DNA of 64,000 nucleotides from Motacilla alba alba (lineage: Eukaryota > Chordata > Aves > Passeriformes > Motacillidae): NCBI RefSeq assembly GCF_015832195.1, contig NC_052017.1, forward strand, positions 107,916,929-107,980,928, read 5' to 3'. The notes beneath the pieces are model-generated. The model made no database searches and had not been told where the DNA came from. It saw only the letters and a program-made list of their open reading frames with translations. The position numbers were made by a program, and so were the translations under genes. Positions 12,591 through 25,495 of the stretch are shown here, one piece after another. Each line of letters opens with the position of its first letter. The stretch's first letter is position 1.

Positions 12591-15045
12591 TAGACTTTGG
12601 GAATAATCTTCTGTGAAAGTGATACCACTCATAGTCAATTTTCTTATGTCTTAATAATGATCAGTTTTGGAAAGCCTGCACAATTGTAAGTGATCACTGA
12701 TCTATATTCTCACTTTTTCCGTTACTTTCAAAATCTGTGTCAGCACCAAATAGAAGCAAACACTGAGGAAATACAATCATAGTGATTCATATCCTCTTTA
12801 AAGTTGTGTGTATAAAACTTTTTTTTTTTCCCACAGCTTTACTGTTGCTCATTCAAATAGTAGACATGTTATAAAGATTGGATTTCCATTTGGAGTTCTT
12901 CTGACTTGACTACAGAAAGGATGGTCTTCTTTGAAGTTTTTAAATGCAAAAATGGATTACTTTTATGTTGATTTCTTCCCAGAAACTGGTATAGAAAAAT
13001 AATACAGTTAATTTTTCTCACAGCTAAAACTCCAAGTGAATGATGTATTGTACTTGTCACTATAGTTTTTCTCTCTCAAAATTTTGGGAAATTTTATTAA
13101 TTTAATCATGAGTTAGGAAATAATCAAATTGTGTAATGAAAATTAATGGCCCTTGCAATTTAAAGTAAAGGTGGGGAAAGGCAAATGATGAGCCAAGAAA
13201 ATGAATCAACAGCTTCAAATCCCTAACAAGTTTTCAGGGCCAAGTGCTTATTAATATTCCGAATAAAATGATTAGTTTGATTAAAAGTTAGCTAGCTAAA
13301 GCTGTTTGTGAGGCTAATCTATGATTAAGTTATACAATATAAAATAAAAACTATTAGCTTTAGTCTCTATTTTGCTAGTGAGCTCCTGAATAGATTTTGG
13401 GAAAGACACATAATGTGTACATTAGTTTTTCTACTCTTCAAAGGACTTAATATCCAGTGATACTAGCTTAGTTCTTTAATTTATTCAAAATTCCCAAAAA
13501 GTTCTTTCATGCAAGAGACAAATAAACCTTAAAATCTCCTGCAAGTTTGACTTAAAGCAGTGAAAAAGAAGTAGGATTTTTTTGAGGTGAGTAAAATATT
13601 TGTGGCTAGTTTAAAGGTACAAAAAGCCATTTCATATTAGGAATTCCAAATAGATATAAACATTACCTGACTATACAGAACTGACTTTAAGAAACTAACT
13701 TGAGATTGTTCCTAAAATAAGTTAAATTTCAATTAAAATTGGAGTGTTCCTAGACACTTGTCATCCTTGTGATATTTGAGTGAGAATCTATCCAAAACCT
13801 GCAAATTTGTCATGCTCCAGAATCATCTCAAGCCACAGACAAATTAAGAGAAATTAAATTAAGGTAGATGCTTCTTTTAATTTAAGCTGTGGCATTACTG
13901 GAGAAATGGCTACAGCAATATTTAGAGCACTTTGGAGAACCCTGATAATAATGCACATTTTATACATGCAACATTTGTTCTAAAGCACCTGGATGCACAA
14001 TCTGATTTATGTTGGTAAATATCATGGCAAATCATTCCTTTAGATCAATGAGATTTTTTGATTGCTAATTCTTAATTAAAAAGAACGATGAATGAATTAC
14101 AAAACTTCATAAAAGTAGGTCTAAATATGATATTTGAAGTCTCAGGTTCAGAACTGTTGTCAGATCTCCAGTATGTCACCTAGGCTCCCATGAGTATCAT
14201 TAGGGTCTGGAGATAGGACATTTATACTCAAGGATGCAATGAACTTTAATAAATCCTAAATTATCTCAGTTTTTCAAATCAGAATAAAAATCATCTATGT
14301 CTAATAAAAATCTTTTTGCTATTAGTAGTCTTGTGATATGTTGCTTTTTTTATGGGTTAATTGACCTAGGGTTTCTGGAAAACCATGTCTGATAAATGAA
14401 CTTTTAATATACATAAACTCACTTGTTTGTAAAGGTTTTAGGAATTGAGCTACTGTAACATTGAGATTGCTTCTCTTAGAGTAAGTAAATGATAAATTGA
14501 TTATGTGGGTTTATGCAAAACAGACTTCTCAGTCCTTGAATGGCTTGAGAATTCTTGCTAAAATAGAGAAAGTTCTTATTAGTGCTGCAGGTGTGATTTG
14601 GGTAAATGCCTGGTTTCACTAACAGGAAGAAAGATGAGAGAAGCTAATCTGTTGAAGAAGTCACATGTGGTCTAACAAAGAGGAGACCAAAAAAGTGTCT
14701 TGTGCAGTGGGATGTAAAATGATTTATTTATACACCTTTAGGTATAAATAGTGTGAATGATGGGTTTACAAGTTTTTTGCTTATATGACTTAAAAGTAAA
14801 AAAATTGGAAGAAATAAATAATTGTTACATCAAATTTACAATTTTAATTATTAAAAAAATTTAAAGTATTTTAAAACTTAAAAACCTTTTATCATTTTCC
14901 AGTTTTAAAAAGATTTAGAGAAAAATGGAAACATCATTGCAAATAACTTCAGAGAGTTTTTTTTAAAGGAGATACTTTAAACAGTATCTCTAAACTAGCC
15001 ACAATTAATAGAGAATGACCATGACAAATAATTCCTTTATAGTGG

Positions 15046-15047
<2 letters not shown>
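12591..15047. other. Unique A+T-rich non-coding DNA
   Basis: No gene or known repeat is seen. A perfect GTGAGT donor-like site near 13590 has no open exon before it. The part around 13860-14100 lacks repeats and is even in composition, a possible conserved non-coding element, but this cannot be tested from one sequence. Confidence 0.6.
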
Positions 15048-15101
<54 letters not shown>

Positions 15102-15104
15102 TAA
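15048..15104. repeat. (AT)n microsatellite
   Basis: A dinucleotide run of about 57 bp, essentially pure AT with one interruption near 15094 (TATAATATAT). Runs of this length are usually variable between individuals. Confidence 0.95.
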
Positions 15105-15682
15105 ATCTATGTTATCCTTGGTTTTGAAAGTACCAGCAAAATGCCAGAAGCCTTCAGTTTTTATAAACTTATCAGGAGTATAAAACAATAATTCCAATAC
15201 TTTTGCAATCACTGGGAGTACCACTAGTATTCTTCACACAGAAAAACCTGCTAATTAAGGAATAATCTGGAAGAAGAACACTTACTGTTAAATGTGATGC
15301 TGAGGAAGAATTATTTCACTGCAGTAGCATGCCATGTTCTGGATCAAAGTTTCAAGTACAGTTTTGCATTTTAATATTTATGTATGTATTCCTCTAAGCT
15401 AACAAGTAAACATTCGAAATGAATAGCCTTATTTATCTTCTAGCAAATCTATGACGGTCTTAGAACTACTTCTCACTAAAAAGTGCCGTGTTGTTCATAC
15501 TCAGCTGTCATTTCAGTAAACCATGCTGATGCCACGATTCTTAGTATTTATTTTCCTTAATCATATTAAATTAAAAAATAAAATGTATACATTTAAATGA
15601 TGCAGCTTTGAAAGTGCTTCATGTTCCAATACAATGATAAAATATGTAAATACTACCAGCATAATAATCTTCAACATAATGG
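15105..15682. other. Unique non-coding DNA
   Basis: Nothing recognisable is seen between the AT microsatellite and the CR1 copy that follows. Confidence 0.6.
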
Positions 15683-16790
15683 TCATAGAATGGGTCATAG
15701 AATGATAGAGTGTTTTAAATTGGCAGGAACCTTAAATGCCATCTAGTGCAAACCCTTCCCATGAACAAGTTCACCTTCCACTCGACCAGGCTGCTCAAAG
15801 CTTCATCCAACCTGGTGTTGAATACTTCTGGAGATGAGGTATGCACAACTTCACTAGGCAACATGTTCCAGTGCCTCACCACCCTCACAGTAAAGAATTT
15901 CTTCCATATCTGTTCTAGATCTACCCTCTCTCAGTTTAAAACTGCTGTTCCTTGACCTATTACTTCAGGCCCTTTAGAAAGCTTTTTTCTATCTTTTTTA
16001 TAAGCCCCCTTTATATACTGGAAGGCTTCAGTAAGCTCCAGGCTGAATAGCCCCAACTGTCTCAACCTTTCTTCATAAGAGAGATATTTCAGTCCTTTGG
16101 TTTTCTTTAAGGCCTGGCTCTGGACTCACTCCAACAGAACTGTCTTTCCTGCCCTAACAACCCCAGAACTGGATGCAGTACACAAAGTGAAGTCTCACAA
16201 GAGCAGGCAGAGGGGCAGAATCACCTCATCTCACCCAGGACACAGCTGTTTTCCAGGCAACATCCCTATATTCCTCTTAGGATACATGCCCCTTCTTCCA
16301 CTGCCTGTAAATTTCCTTCTTGCCTTTAATTTGGCCAGGAGGTCCTTACTTACACATGCTGGTCTTAGAAAAAATGTGCTCTTAGAAACAAGTCCTCAAA
16401 GAACTGCCAACTCTGTTTTGAGCCTTTAACCCTGAGTTTCCCAGGGAGTATCATCTACTAATTCCTTACGTAACCGAAAGTTCACTGCTAAAATTCAGGG
16501 TCTTGACTTATTGCCTGGCCTATATCCTGTGAAATCACAGATTATACTAGGTCATCAGAGCTGCAGCCCAGGCAACCACCAATCCTGACCCCTCTAATTA
16601 TTCCATCTGTGTTGATAAGCAACAGGTCCAGCAATGTTTCTCCTCCAGTCAGGCTTTCTGTCTCTCAGATTAAGTCATTATCCCAGACAGAGTCCAAGAG
16701 ACTTCCAAACCACTTAGAGATTTCTCTGCTTTTCAAGAAGGGGTTAGGGTGAATGGAGCCCCCCAGCAGTATCAGAGCATGGAAGTACGG
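15683..16790 (-). mobile_element. CR1 LINE with large internal deletion
   Basis: The left part (15683 to about 16240) is a typical minus-strand CR1 3' region: CATAGAATG repeats at its 3' end, then the 'TTCACCTTCCACTCGACCAG' and 'AGCCCCAACTGTCTCAACC' segments, then 'AGAACTGGATGCAGTAC'. From about 16250 the sequence instead resembles an upstream part of CR1 ORF2. On the minus strand, 16298-16347 encodes DLLAKLKARRKF, like the linker after the endonuclease. About 16588-16640 encodes LLDLLLINTDG, and 16748-16763 gives GGSIHP where the endonuclease has GDFNHP. Most of the reverse transcriptase is absent between these parts. Many stops show it is dead. Confidence 0.85.
16250..16790 (-). pseudogene. 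CR1 ORF2 endonuclease C-terminus and linker relic
   Basis: On the minus strand, in order: the degraded GDFNHP motif of the apurinic-type endonuclease, a DSVWDN segment, LLDLLLINTDG, and the basic linker DLLAKLKARRKF. Stops and frame shifts interrupt it throughout. The order matches full-length CR1 ORF2, which encodes endonuclease then reverse transcriptase. The reverse-transcriptase part does not follow. The assignment rests on remembered family features and was not searched. Confidence 0.6.
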
Positions 16791-17260
16791 TGGTACCAAC
16801 TCCTCCTCTTTGTAATCCACATTACATGTACTGGTACAGACTCCAGTACCATGTCATAGTTTTAGAGGAACAAGTCAAAATTCTTCTGAGACATTTCATG
16901 GTTTTTCTCTGTTGGTTCCCAATATGTCAGCAACTCCTGGATTTTCTGTTACTCAAAGTTCCATTTCTTTCCCCATCAAATCTATGTCAAAGTTCTCCTT
17001 TTAAATCTGACCAGTTTGGTGTAAAAGACCTCTTGCTCCACTTTGTCATGTGATTTCCATCAGCTCTCAACAAATCTGACTTCTCAAAGGTCAATCTATG
17101 ATCAGCAAAGTCAAAACTATTGAGTATGACACCAGCCATGCAGCCAAGCATTCACTAGATTAACTATTCTGCTTCTTCCTGAACCCTCTTCCTCTGATTG
17201 TGAAAACAGAGACCCCCTGTGCTCCAGCTGTAAGGAGCTGAGTTATCACTCAGCCTGGAA
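16791..17260 (-). mobile_element. Possible 5' extension of the same CR1 copy
   Basis: The composition (higher G+C, few A/T runs) continues from the CR1 on the left until about 17260, where A+T-rich DNA resumes. Minus-strand stretches here may be more of the CR1 ORF2 5' part, but I see no motif that settles it. The alternative is an unrelated older element into which the CR1 inserted. Confidence 0.35.
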
Positions 17261-18734
17261 CAGTGCATAATATCATGCATAAATCCACTGCTGAAATTCT
17301 CAAATATTGTGTTTCGTGTTGAGTTCCTCTTGTTGTTTGATGTAGGTAACTCTTGATGGCTTTAATGTATTCATTTCATTCTAATGAAATGTTCCTTGTA
17401 GAATACAATGTAGCTCTTCCCTCATTACTAAGAATTAGGAAAAGGCCTTTCATAAGTAAACTCCGAATAATTACTGTTTATTAAAATCTTTCATGAAGAC
17501 TACTCACTTCTTACACAGATTCAAAGCAGGTTATGAAACCTGTAATCAGGACTCCAGCGGACTACTGCAAGTCTGGAATATGAGTTGCAATAATTTTTAT
17601 TGATCTAGCAAATTGATCATGGGACTTAGTCCTGTGCAATGTCATATTTCTTCTTTTAGTACTCTCCCAGTATTTACCTTCGTCTTGTGCTTTCTGCAAA
17701 CAAATGGGCCTTGATGGTTTTAGAACTGAACATGTCTATATGATGCTGGAACAAAGAAGAAGCTTCAGGCTTTGACCCTGGAGAGCTGATTTATCCATCA
17801 CTTTCAAGTAGCTAAGAGAAAGCTGTTGACAAAAAGAAAATATTTCTGTGAGGAAGAATTCACAAAACTGTCCACGAAATATGTTTTCTATTTTTTGGCA
17901 AGATATAATACCTCATCTCCTAGATGATAACATACATTTTTTACCAGGCTAGACACTCAAGAGTTTTTTTGTGCATAAGCTGAATTTTAATAGCTCCCAC
18001 AGGGAGACATTGCAGAAATTGTCACACCATGTTTGATCACTGTCTCCATCTAGGTTTGACACTACGAGAGGAAGGAGACATACCTGCTCCTTTAAAGAAA
18101 GATAAATCCTTCCCATTCTATTCCACATGATCATGTGTAATTATTATCAGACCTGTTTGCATAGAAGCTATTCTCTGTGTCAACAAGGAGAATTTACACT
18201 TTAAACTCTAAGGTTAGATTCTGTTTCATCAGGGGTACATTTGGCTGAGGCAGAAGCTAATAGTCATAAAACTGCTAATTCTGTGGAAAAACCAAGTCCT
18301 TTTTTTTTCCTTTAATGTCCACTTATGGTTGTGAATCTTAGAATTTAACAGCAGACTGCATAGGGGAATACATACATATCTAGGTCAACAAACAAAAGTA
18401 ATTCTTTATTAATGAAAACAAAAGAAAAAAAAGCAGTTTATTTTGCTTTATTCTTCTTTAAATTTCTCTAGCTTTAAATTGCAGGAAAGGAGTGTTCCTT
18501 TTTGTTTTTCTGTAATACAAGAGATTTATAGTATCTCATAAAATTTATGCTGCAAGGCATAACAGCCATAACAGAACTGAGAGTGCTGGGAAGGTCATAG
18601 AATGAGTCTTTATTTTTTTTTTTCCAGTTAGACAGAATCAAAATAATTAGACTTTAAAAGATGGAGGAACATATTAAAAGGAGCAGGATATTCCTACTCA
18701 TGCTTCACATGCAGCTGGGAATGGAGACATATTT
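17261..18734. other. Unique non-coding DNA
   Basis: No gene or known repeat is recognisable. Short frames on both strands show no domain. Confidence 0.65.
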
Positions 18735-18822
18735 CATAGATTTCACAGAATATTCTGAGCTGAAAGGGACCCACAAGGATCATTGAGTCCAAGTCTAAAG
18801 TGAATGGCCCATACAGCTCTCA
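18735..18822 (-). mobile_element. CR1 LINE, short 3' end
   Basis: CATAGATTTCACAGAATATT is followed by a segment with GGGACCCACAAGGATCATTG and AATGGCCCATACAG. These are the last ~90 bp of a CR1 subfamily in which 'TTCAGCTCAGAATATTCTG' precedes the 3' repeat. It is severely 5'-truncated. Confidence 0.85.
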
Positions 18823-21800
18823 TTTGAAAAAAAAAAAGAAACGGTGTTAAAAGGAACAGTCTCCTCAATTTAATTAAAACTCTTAAAGGTAAGCTCTAAG
18901 ATGATTTCAGAACTCTAGCAGGATGAAAGCTTTTAATTTTCAGTCCTCAAATAAAGTGACTTAAATTACTTAAGTATAATTATTTATTGTAACTATGGAA
19001 ATTAAAAAATATACCTAATTTAGACATCTAAACTGGGGGAAAAAAAATAGAGCTCTCTCTACAGAGTTCTCCATAGCAGTGAAAGAGCTCTGAGACCATC
19101 TGTCCTATACAATGTCAAAAAGGAAGAGCAGCTTTTATGCAAAGCATAAGCAAAGACTGACTTTATCAAGGAATTTGTTCTAAACAACATGAAATATTGT
19201 GCCCCAGTTGCCTTAATTACGCTGCTGCATCTGAACACTAACTTCCCTGCGTGTTGCAGGGCTCCTGTGGAGTTCTCCTGTAACTCCATTCCTTAGAAGT
19301 TTAGCAGCTCTAAAAGGTCCTGGCATTACCTCCGCTACATAGCTAATGGCTGCCCTGGCTCCCACTGGCTCCAGTGACAGGTTGGGTAAGTGGTGTTACA
19401 GCCTCAGTGCAGCTGGTGTCTGCAGCCTTGCTGGAGTGAGCCTGACTGCCCTGCACTACCAAGGGTCACTCAATACCCTTGGTTCACCAGTGAGGTGGAA
19501 GATTAAACATGGGGGCTTGTCTGTGGGGTGCTATAACTCTCTGAAAGTGGAATTTCCTCTCAGGAGGCGTCTTATCTTTGTGGAGCCTGTGTGCTTGTCT
19601 AAATCCCTTTTCCTCTCTCATTTTCATGTGTTGCAATTATGAAGAATTCAATAAAGAAATAAGTGAGCATACAGGATCTTTGTCCCAGGAGGATACATAT
19701 CATGTGGGTAGGACAGAGAAATCACGCTGTAGACAATCGAAGCATCACTGAGCTTTGAAGGTACATTTATTTGCCTGCCAGGCAGATAAGATACACATCT
19801 GAGAAAACTCAAGAACAAAGAAATTCTTGTTTCTTTGGCTTCTGTTAACATGCTTTAGAATTTCAAACCATGAAGATTTTTTGTTGTTGTTGTTGTTTGA
19901 TTTTTTAACAAAGTTGAGCCAAGTAATTTCAGAGTTTTACGGAGAGTGAGATAATTATTCCATTGGGATTAGAGGAATTTTAACAACTGCTTAGCAGCAG
20001 CCACCTAATGGCTTAAGGTCAAGCTGTCTTCAACCACCTCCGTAGCCAATTATTTTGAAGTTGTTGAGCGCCAAAAATTGAATATCCAGCACAAGGCATA
20101 AGTGAGATTTGGGAGAAGTGAATTTCTGCACCAGACTCCAGGCAGACTGGCCTCCAGGCTCTAGGGAACTGCTGAAGGGCTTGGCACCTTTCTCTCAATC
20201 TGCACACATCATCCAAAATGTGACAGACTTTGCTCCATTGGCAAAGTCCTAACTGTCTGCATACCCTTTTTTTGATCTATCACTGAAAAACAGATTATTA
20301 CAAAATATAAAATAGAGAGCATGATTTTTTCACTCTTTGTATGTCTTTTGAGAGTGTTTTCTGTATTTCCTTTAATTGTCAAATGAAATATCATGAAAAT
20401 GCTAACTATATGCAAAGAAAAAATAAAATTGACCAGTGAAAAGTATAGTAAATTGAAAGGATCACCTATTTTATGTGTTAGTAAACAAAGAAACAGTTCT
20501 CTGTTCTCTAAATTTGTTGTCTGATGAGCCATCACTTAGGAAGTTAAAAATTCTGACAGGTTAATTTTATACAAGTTGCATTAAAGTAATTAGAATATTC
20601 AAGGGTTTTTAGCACTTGAGCTTCCTGACAAATGGTCTTATAACAAGAACTGGTCAGTTTATCTCCTTTTCTGTCAAGTATTCACCTTCAATGAAAGCTT
20701 CACATGCAGTTTAATTTGTCTTAAATTTATTCATAACTAGATTAGCAGTTTCTAGCAATCATTTGTTTTGCTTTTCTGCTTTCAGCCATCTCTTTTTTAT
20801 ACCACCTGCTGTATTTGCCTTCTGTTCAGAGTATGCTTTTGACAGTTACTAATAATGCAGATTAAATTTACTTCCTATGACAGACAAAACACTGTGTAAA
20901 AGCAAAACAATAGAATACCATATTCTTCTTCTCTGTTTAAGTAGTAGCTTAAAAGGCCAAAACAAATTTTAAAGATCATTAATTAATTAACAAAGCAGGT
21001 CTCTTATAGGACTTAAATATTGACTGTGTGGAAAGTTTGCTATGGTAATATAGTTTTGCAAGGTTTTAACAGGTATATATGCATCTCAAGAACAAAATAT
21101 ATGTACAGGTCAATTTTGATTTTTTGGAGCTCATTATCATTTGCCACTAATCAATATAGATTTTTTTTTATGGGATGAAAATAAGCTTAATTCAGATGTC
21201 TTATTTGCCTATTTTTTACTATTTATTCTCATTTCTAAAATATCTGTCATTCTTTATCATTCATGATTTTAAAAAAAAGCTAGAAGAAAACTATTTACAG
21301 CCTTTTAGATATGGTAATCAAGCCCAGACAGAAGCTGTGTTTATTTTGCATCTAAGATGTGTGGTTAGATGATGGCAGAAGCAGTGAGTGTATTAAATGA
21401 CTGCCCTTTGCACCAGTGGACCATTGACCTACAGTATCCTTCACATGGCAGCCTGGCAAAACTCATGAATTGTAGCAGTCTACGCCTTTTCCATGCATTT
21501 AACTTGGAAGATGCATGAATTACAGGGATCACACAGAAAAAGCTATAGTGTCTCACACTGCATTATAATAGGATTGTTCCATAATTGGCATTGTTAATGG
21601 AAAAATATTGGATTGTTGTTTTGGTTTTGGTTTTTTTTGTTTAAATCTAGGTCAAGATAGAATAAGCATGCTAGACATAATTTAGCCCCCAGATGCAAAT
21701 ATAAGGACCCTTTTAAATGGAAATAAGAATCATTTAGAACATTAGTGAAGAAAAGATGACCTTCAAAGGAGGAATTTCTGTAGAGACATAAAAGGTATCT

Positions 21801-24800
21801 TATAGAATATGTATATAATAGTGATTCATAGGTAGTCTACTACGCAGAATTCTACTACGCAGTTAGTTGGAGATTCACTGACTGATGTATTAAAAAAATG
21901 TGAAGAGAAAATTGGAGCTGTTTAAAAATGTTATTTTTCTTTCCAGCTGGGGCCTCTCCCAAAGACTTTCATTAGACCCAGAGATTACAATGCATAATGT
22001 TCTGCTGTAACAGGGGGAAGAGGATTTTTTTCACGGTGTCTACATTAGACACCTAATTTGGGAGACAGTTAATTGCCTAGGCTCATTATATATCCAAAGA
22101 ATAAAAGTAAGCATCTCCAAAGGGCACCTCAGAGCATCTCAATTAGGAGGAATCTACCTTCATTTATTATACAGAGAACCAAGACTTTAGTTTTATGGAT
22201 CAGTTTTTTTAACCTGTGCAGGGACTGTGAATCTTATATTGAGTCACCAGAGTTTTTAAGGAGATTTCCAAGCAACTGGTTGTCACCTGCTGTGAAGAAA
22301 TATCCAGGTTTCTCTCCAGCTGTCATTAACAGAGACCTCAGCCAACACCAAGTAGCTCATTTAATGCATGTTGGTGAAGGAACAATAAAAACATCCAGAC
22401 CTAAATAGAAGCAAGATGGGGGTTTGCTGTTTTTAACTGAGGACAGCAGTGCAAATGCATGAAGGCACAGTCAGTGGAGAACATGGAATGCTAGCAGGGG
22501 AAAGGAAGCTGCAATAGGAGTGACTACAGCAGAGCCTAGGGTGAAGGAAGCAAAGCAGCAGCAATGCCTAAGTGTTTGGTTACTGCCATAGAGCTTTCAG
22601 AGTTTGTGAAGGAGAAATACAAGGAGCATCTGCTGCAGTAGGCTACAGTAAGTGAGTGGGTTTGGGATCTCAGAAGCTGGCACATAACAGATAAAAAAAG
22701 AAAAAAAACGTGCTGGGAAAGAGCATTCACAACAGAGTTCTGCAATAGCAACCTCCACGCATCTTTAAAACAACTGATATGATGCAGTAGTGGGTGTTAC
22801 AAAGTTACAAAATTCTGACTTAAAAGAAATGGCAAAGTGATCGTGGCTTCATCTGGTAGCAATACAGTAAACCTCAATAACTGTGTTCTGGTACATAATT
22901 CTAGATCAGAAACTCTTAACTATGTACCTTCTAAGGTACTGTGATGATCAGAAGTAGATACATGTACTCACTCTGAAGCATTCACAATAGGATGATAGAA
23001 AAGGAAACCATCAGCAATAAATTACTACATATGAAAAAATATTTCAGGGAATACTGAACTTCATATAAAAAAATAAAAGAGACATCAGAAATTATAAAGG
23101 AAGTGCTGAATCGGACATATTTAGTGATGACATATCTGAAAAATATCAGAAATGCTTTCTGATAACATAGATGGGAGTGACAGAGATGCAGAACAGAAAT
23201 TGGGAAATAACAGCACAAAGGAGAAAAACAAATGCACCTCCTGAAGCAAACAGATTTGTGAATCTAGGCCTAAGCAATCAAGAAAGCATAGATTGCTGTA
23301 TATTTAGATAATTAAAAACTGATTTGCAACTGATTTAGATATCAGGTGATAAAACTTTCTATGACAGTACCTTGGTCTATATGGACAGGTCATTCTAGTG
23401 CATAGCATCTTGCTATTGCACCAATGCAGGTAAAAGATTGCAAGGAAACTGAGAGTCCCTCATGTCAAATGAACTGATATAAATGCATATCCAACCCACA
23501 TCAGAACATCTATATGCATTCAAAAGAATTTTGCCTTCTCAAATTATAAGATGATTAACTATTGAGAGGTGATACTAAAGCAGAACTGTGCCTTAAAACT
23601 TGACTGTCTACACGGAGGATCTCAACAGAAATTGGGCACAGGAAAAAACTGGGAGTCCAAGACTTCTTAATTTAGCACTTGAGAGATTCTGCAAGCTCAC
23701 ATGCATCATGAAGATATATATTAATGAGAAATTAATCTATTACATCAAATTGCATTACCTCCACTGTCTCTGAGTTTCGTTCACTTGTAAAACTACACTA
23801 GTCACTTTATCTAGCTTTGGTCGCAGCTACTGGGTATAGAGCTTTCCTAAAATGTACTGCTTCATTGCAAACCCTTTTTGTGTCTATGGTTTTACATCTA
23901 ACTTGCTTACTGACCAAGAAATTCCAGAGACTCTCATTTTGTCCTAACTAGTCTCAATATTACCAACAGTTTTTGTGATTATAATTTTTTACTATGTGAC
24001 ATTTCCAAAGAATTCTGTTTAACATGCAATAGATCAGGACCTGTGCTCCATGGGGTCATGTTCTGTCACCCAAAGTCTTCAAGTCTTTAAAAATTTTTGC
24101 CATTGAAAGCAGTATTATAAAACTCAGTGTTTCAATTTAAAACTGATTCACAGCCAGGGAATTAAATACAGGCTTTAAAAAACCAAGACATCAGTTTAGA
24201 CTTCTGGATCTCTGAAGTCAGAGAAAAAAGATGACAATTAGACAAAGAATAGACACGATAGAGATGGTAGTACAGCATTATAATTATTAATATTTTTGAA
24301 AGGAAGTCCAAACATGAAAGAAATCAGAGAAGAAATGTGCAACACAGCTAGCTTTTATCTTTGATTTGCTATGAGAAACAGCCTCTAGAAAGAACTTGGA
24401 AAGATTCAGGCACAATAATAGTATGCTATTAATAAAAAAATACAACAGCAAGATAAAGGAAAAATCAAGGGACAAAGAAAGGTACATGAAAAAAGAAGAA
24501 ACAAAGGAGACAGAGAATGAAGCAAAGAAAAATAATTCATTGCAAAATTTCATTCCTATCCTTTTATTTTCCCCCATCCATCTCCCTTTGTTCTTTCTTT
24601 GTGATATTTTGAGATATGAAGATTGAGTTCCTCCTTCTGAACATTGACTAGCATGCTGTGATTGACATGTCATCTGACAAATGTTTTGCAAAAATTGAGC
24701 TATATATCATGTATAAATTGTTCTGCAGTTGACTTCATAAAATTGCTGTGTTGCAGTTAAAAATCTTCTAGAAACTACTCACAATGGTAGCATCAGTCCA

Positions 24801-25190
24801 CAGATAAGAACTGAAATGTTTTTATTTCAGACTGGTTGATTCATCTTTCATAATTCTATGAAAAAATCATTTGCAGTTGGGTTGTAATAGACTCTGGTGT
24901 CATTTTTATTTTCCTTAATACTTTTCTTTGTCCCAGGGAAACATATTAGATAACATCAATTCCAAACAGAACCAGTTTTATCTCCAGTATTAACTGCACT
25001 GAATTCACAGTAGTGTTCCATTGTTAAAAAAGCAACCAACCAATATTGAAAACAAAAAAACAAGGAGCCAAAGCCCCCACTTAATAGCCCTGAAGTTAAG
25101 ACTTTTGCCTTTAAAAACTCATATCAGATTCATCACCCTCAAGAAACCAACCTTCTTATACACTTCTGTTTTATTATTAAGTCATGGGCT
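18823..25190. other. Long unique region with a few minor repeats
   Basis: No gene is recognisable in 6.4 kb. A (TTG)n run lies at about 19879-19899. A 15-bp tandem duplication lies at 21836-21865. Slightly G+C-richer patches at 19255-19520 and 20020-20210 may be old repeat fragments. A purine-rich tract at 24400-24540 produces a 134-codon hydrophobic frame on the opposite strand, which is a composition effect. At 19342-19384 an open stretch starting CTAATGGCT ends at a GTAAGT donor, but its acceptor is weak. Confidence 0.6.
21836..21865 (+). repeat. 15-bp tandem duplication
   Basis: Two adjacent copies share TCTACTACGCAG and differ only in the last three bases. This is a small local duplication, possibly a replication slip. 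Confidence 0.85.
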
Positions 25191-25495
25191 CATAGAATCA
25201 TAGAATTGTTTAGGGTGCAAAAGACCCCTAAGATTATTGAGTCCATCCATTAATGCAGCTCTGCCAAGTCCACCACTTGTGTTCCCATGTGCCTACACAT
25301 CTACACATCTTTTAAATACCTCCCTACCCTTTTAAATAAAGGGATGGTGATCCAACCTTTGCCCTAAACACCTGTTCCAGTGCTTGACAACACTATCAGG
25401 GAAGAAACATTTTTTTAATATCCAGCCTAAATCTCCCATTGCAACTTGAGTCTGCTTGCTTTCATCACAGTTTACCTGGCAAAAGAGACAAGAAA
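25191..25495 (-). mobile_element. CR1 LINE, 3' terminal fragment
   Basis: The left end is CATAGAATCATAGAATTG, the CR1 3' repeat in reverse. Then come 'AGACCCCTAAGATTATTGAG', 'CCAAGTCCACCACTTGTG', 'CACATCTTTTAAATACCTCC', 'GTTCCAGTGCTTGACAAC' and 'TTACCTGGCAAAAGAGAC', in the order of the CR1 3' region. It is about 300 bp and truncated at its 5' side. Confidence 0.92.

Noticed and set aside
16097..16429. 110-codon plus-strand frame
   Set aside because: It crosses the junction inside a minus-strand CR1 copy and is antisense to it.
24287..24691. 134-codon minus-strand frame with a hydrophobic middle
   Set aside because: It lies opposite a purine-rich tract, so long runs of F, L and S follow from composition. 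There is no domain, no splice context and no promoter evidence.
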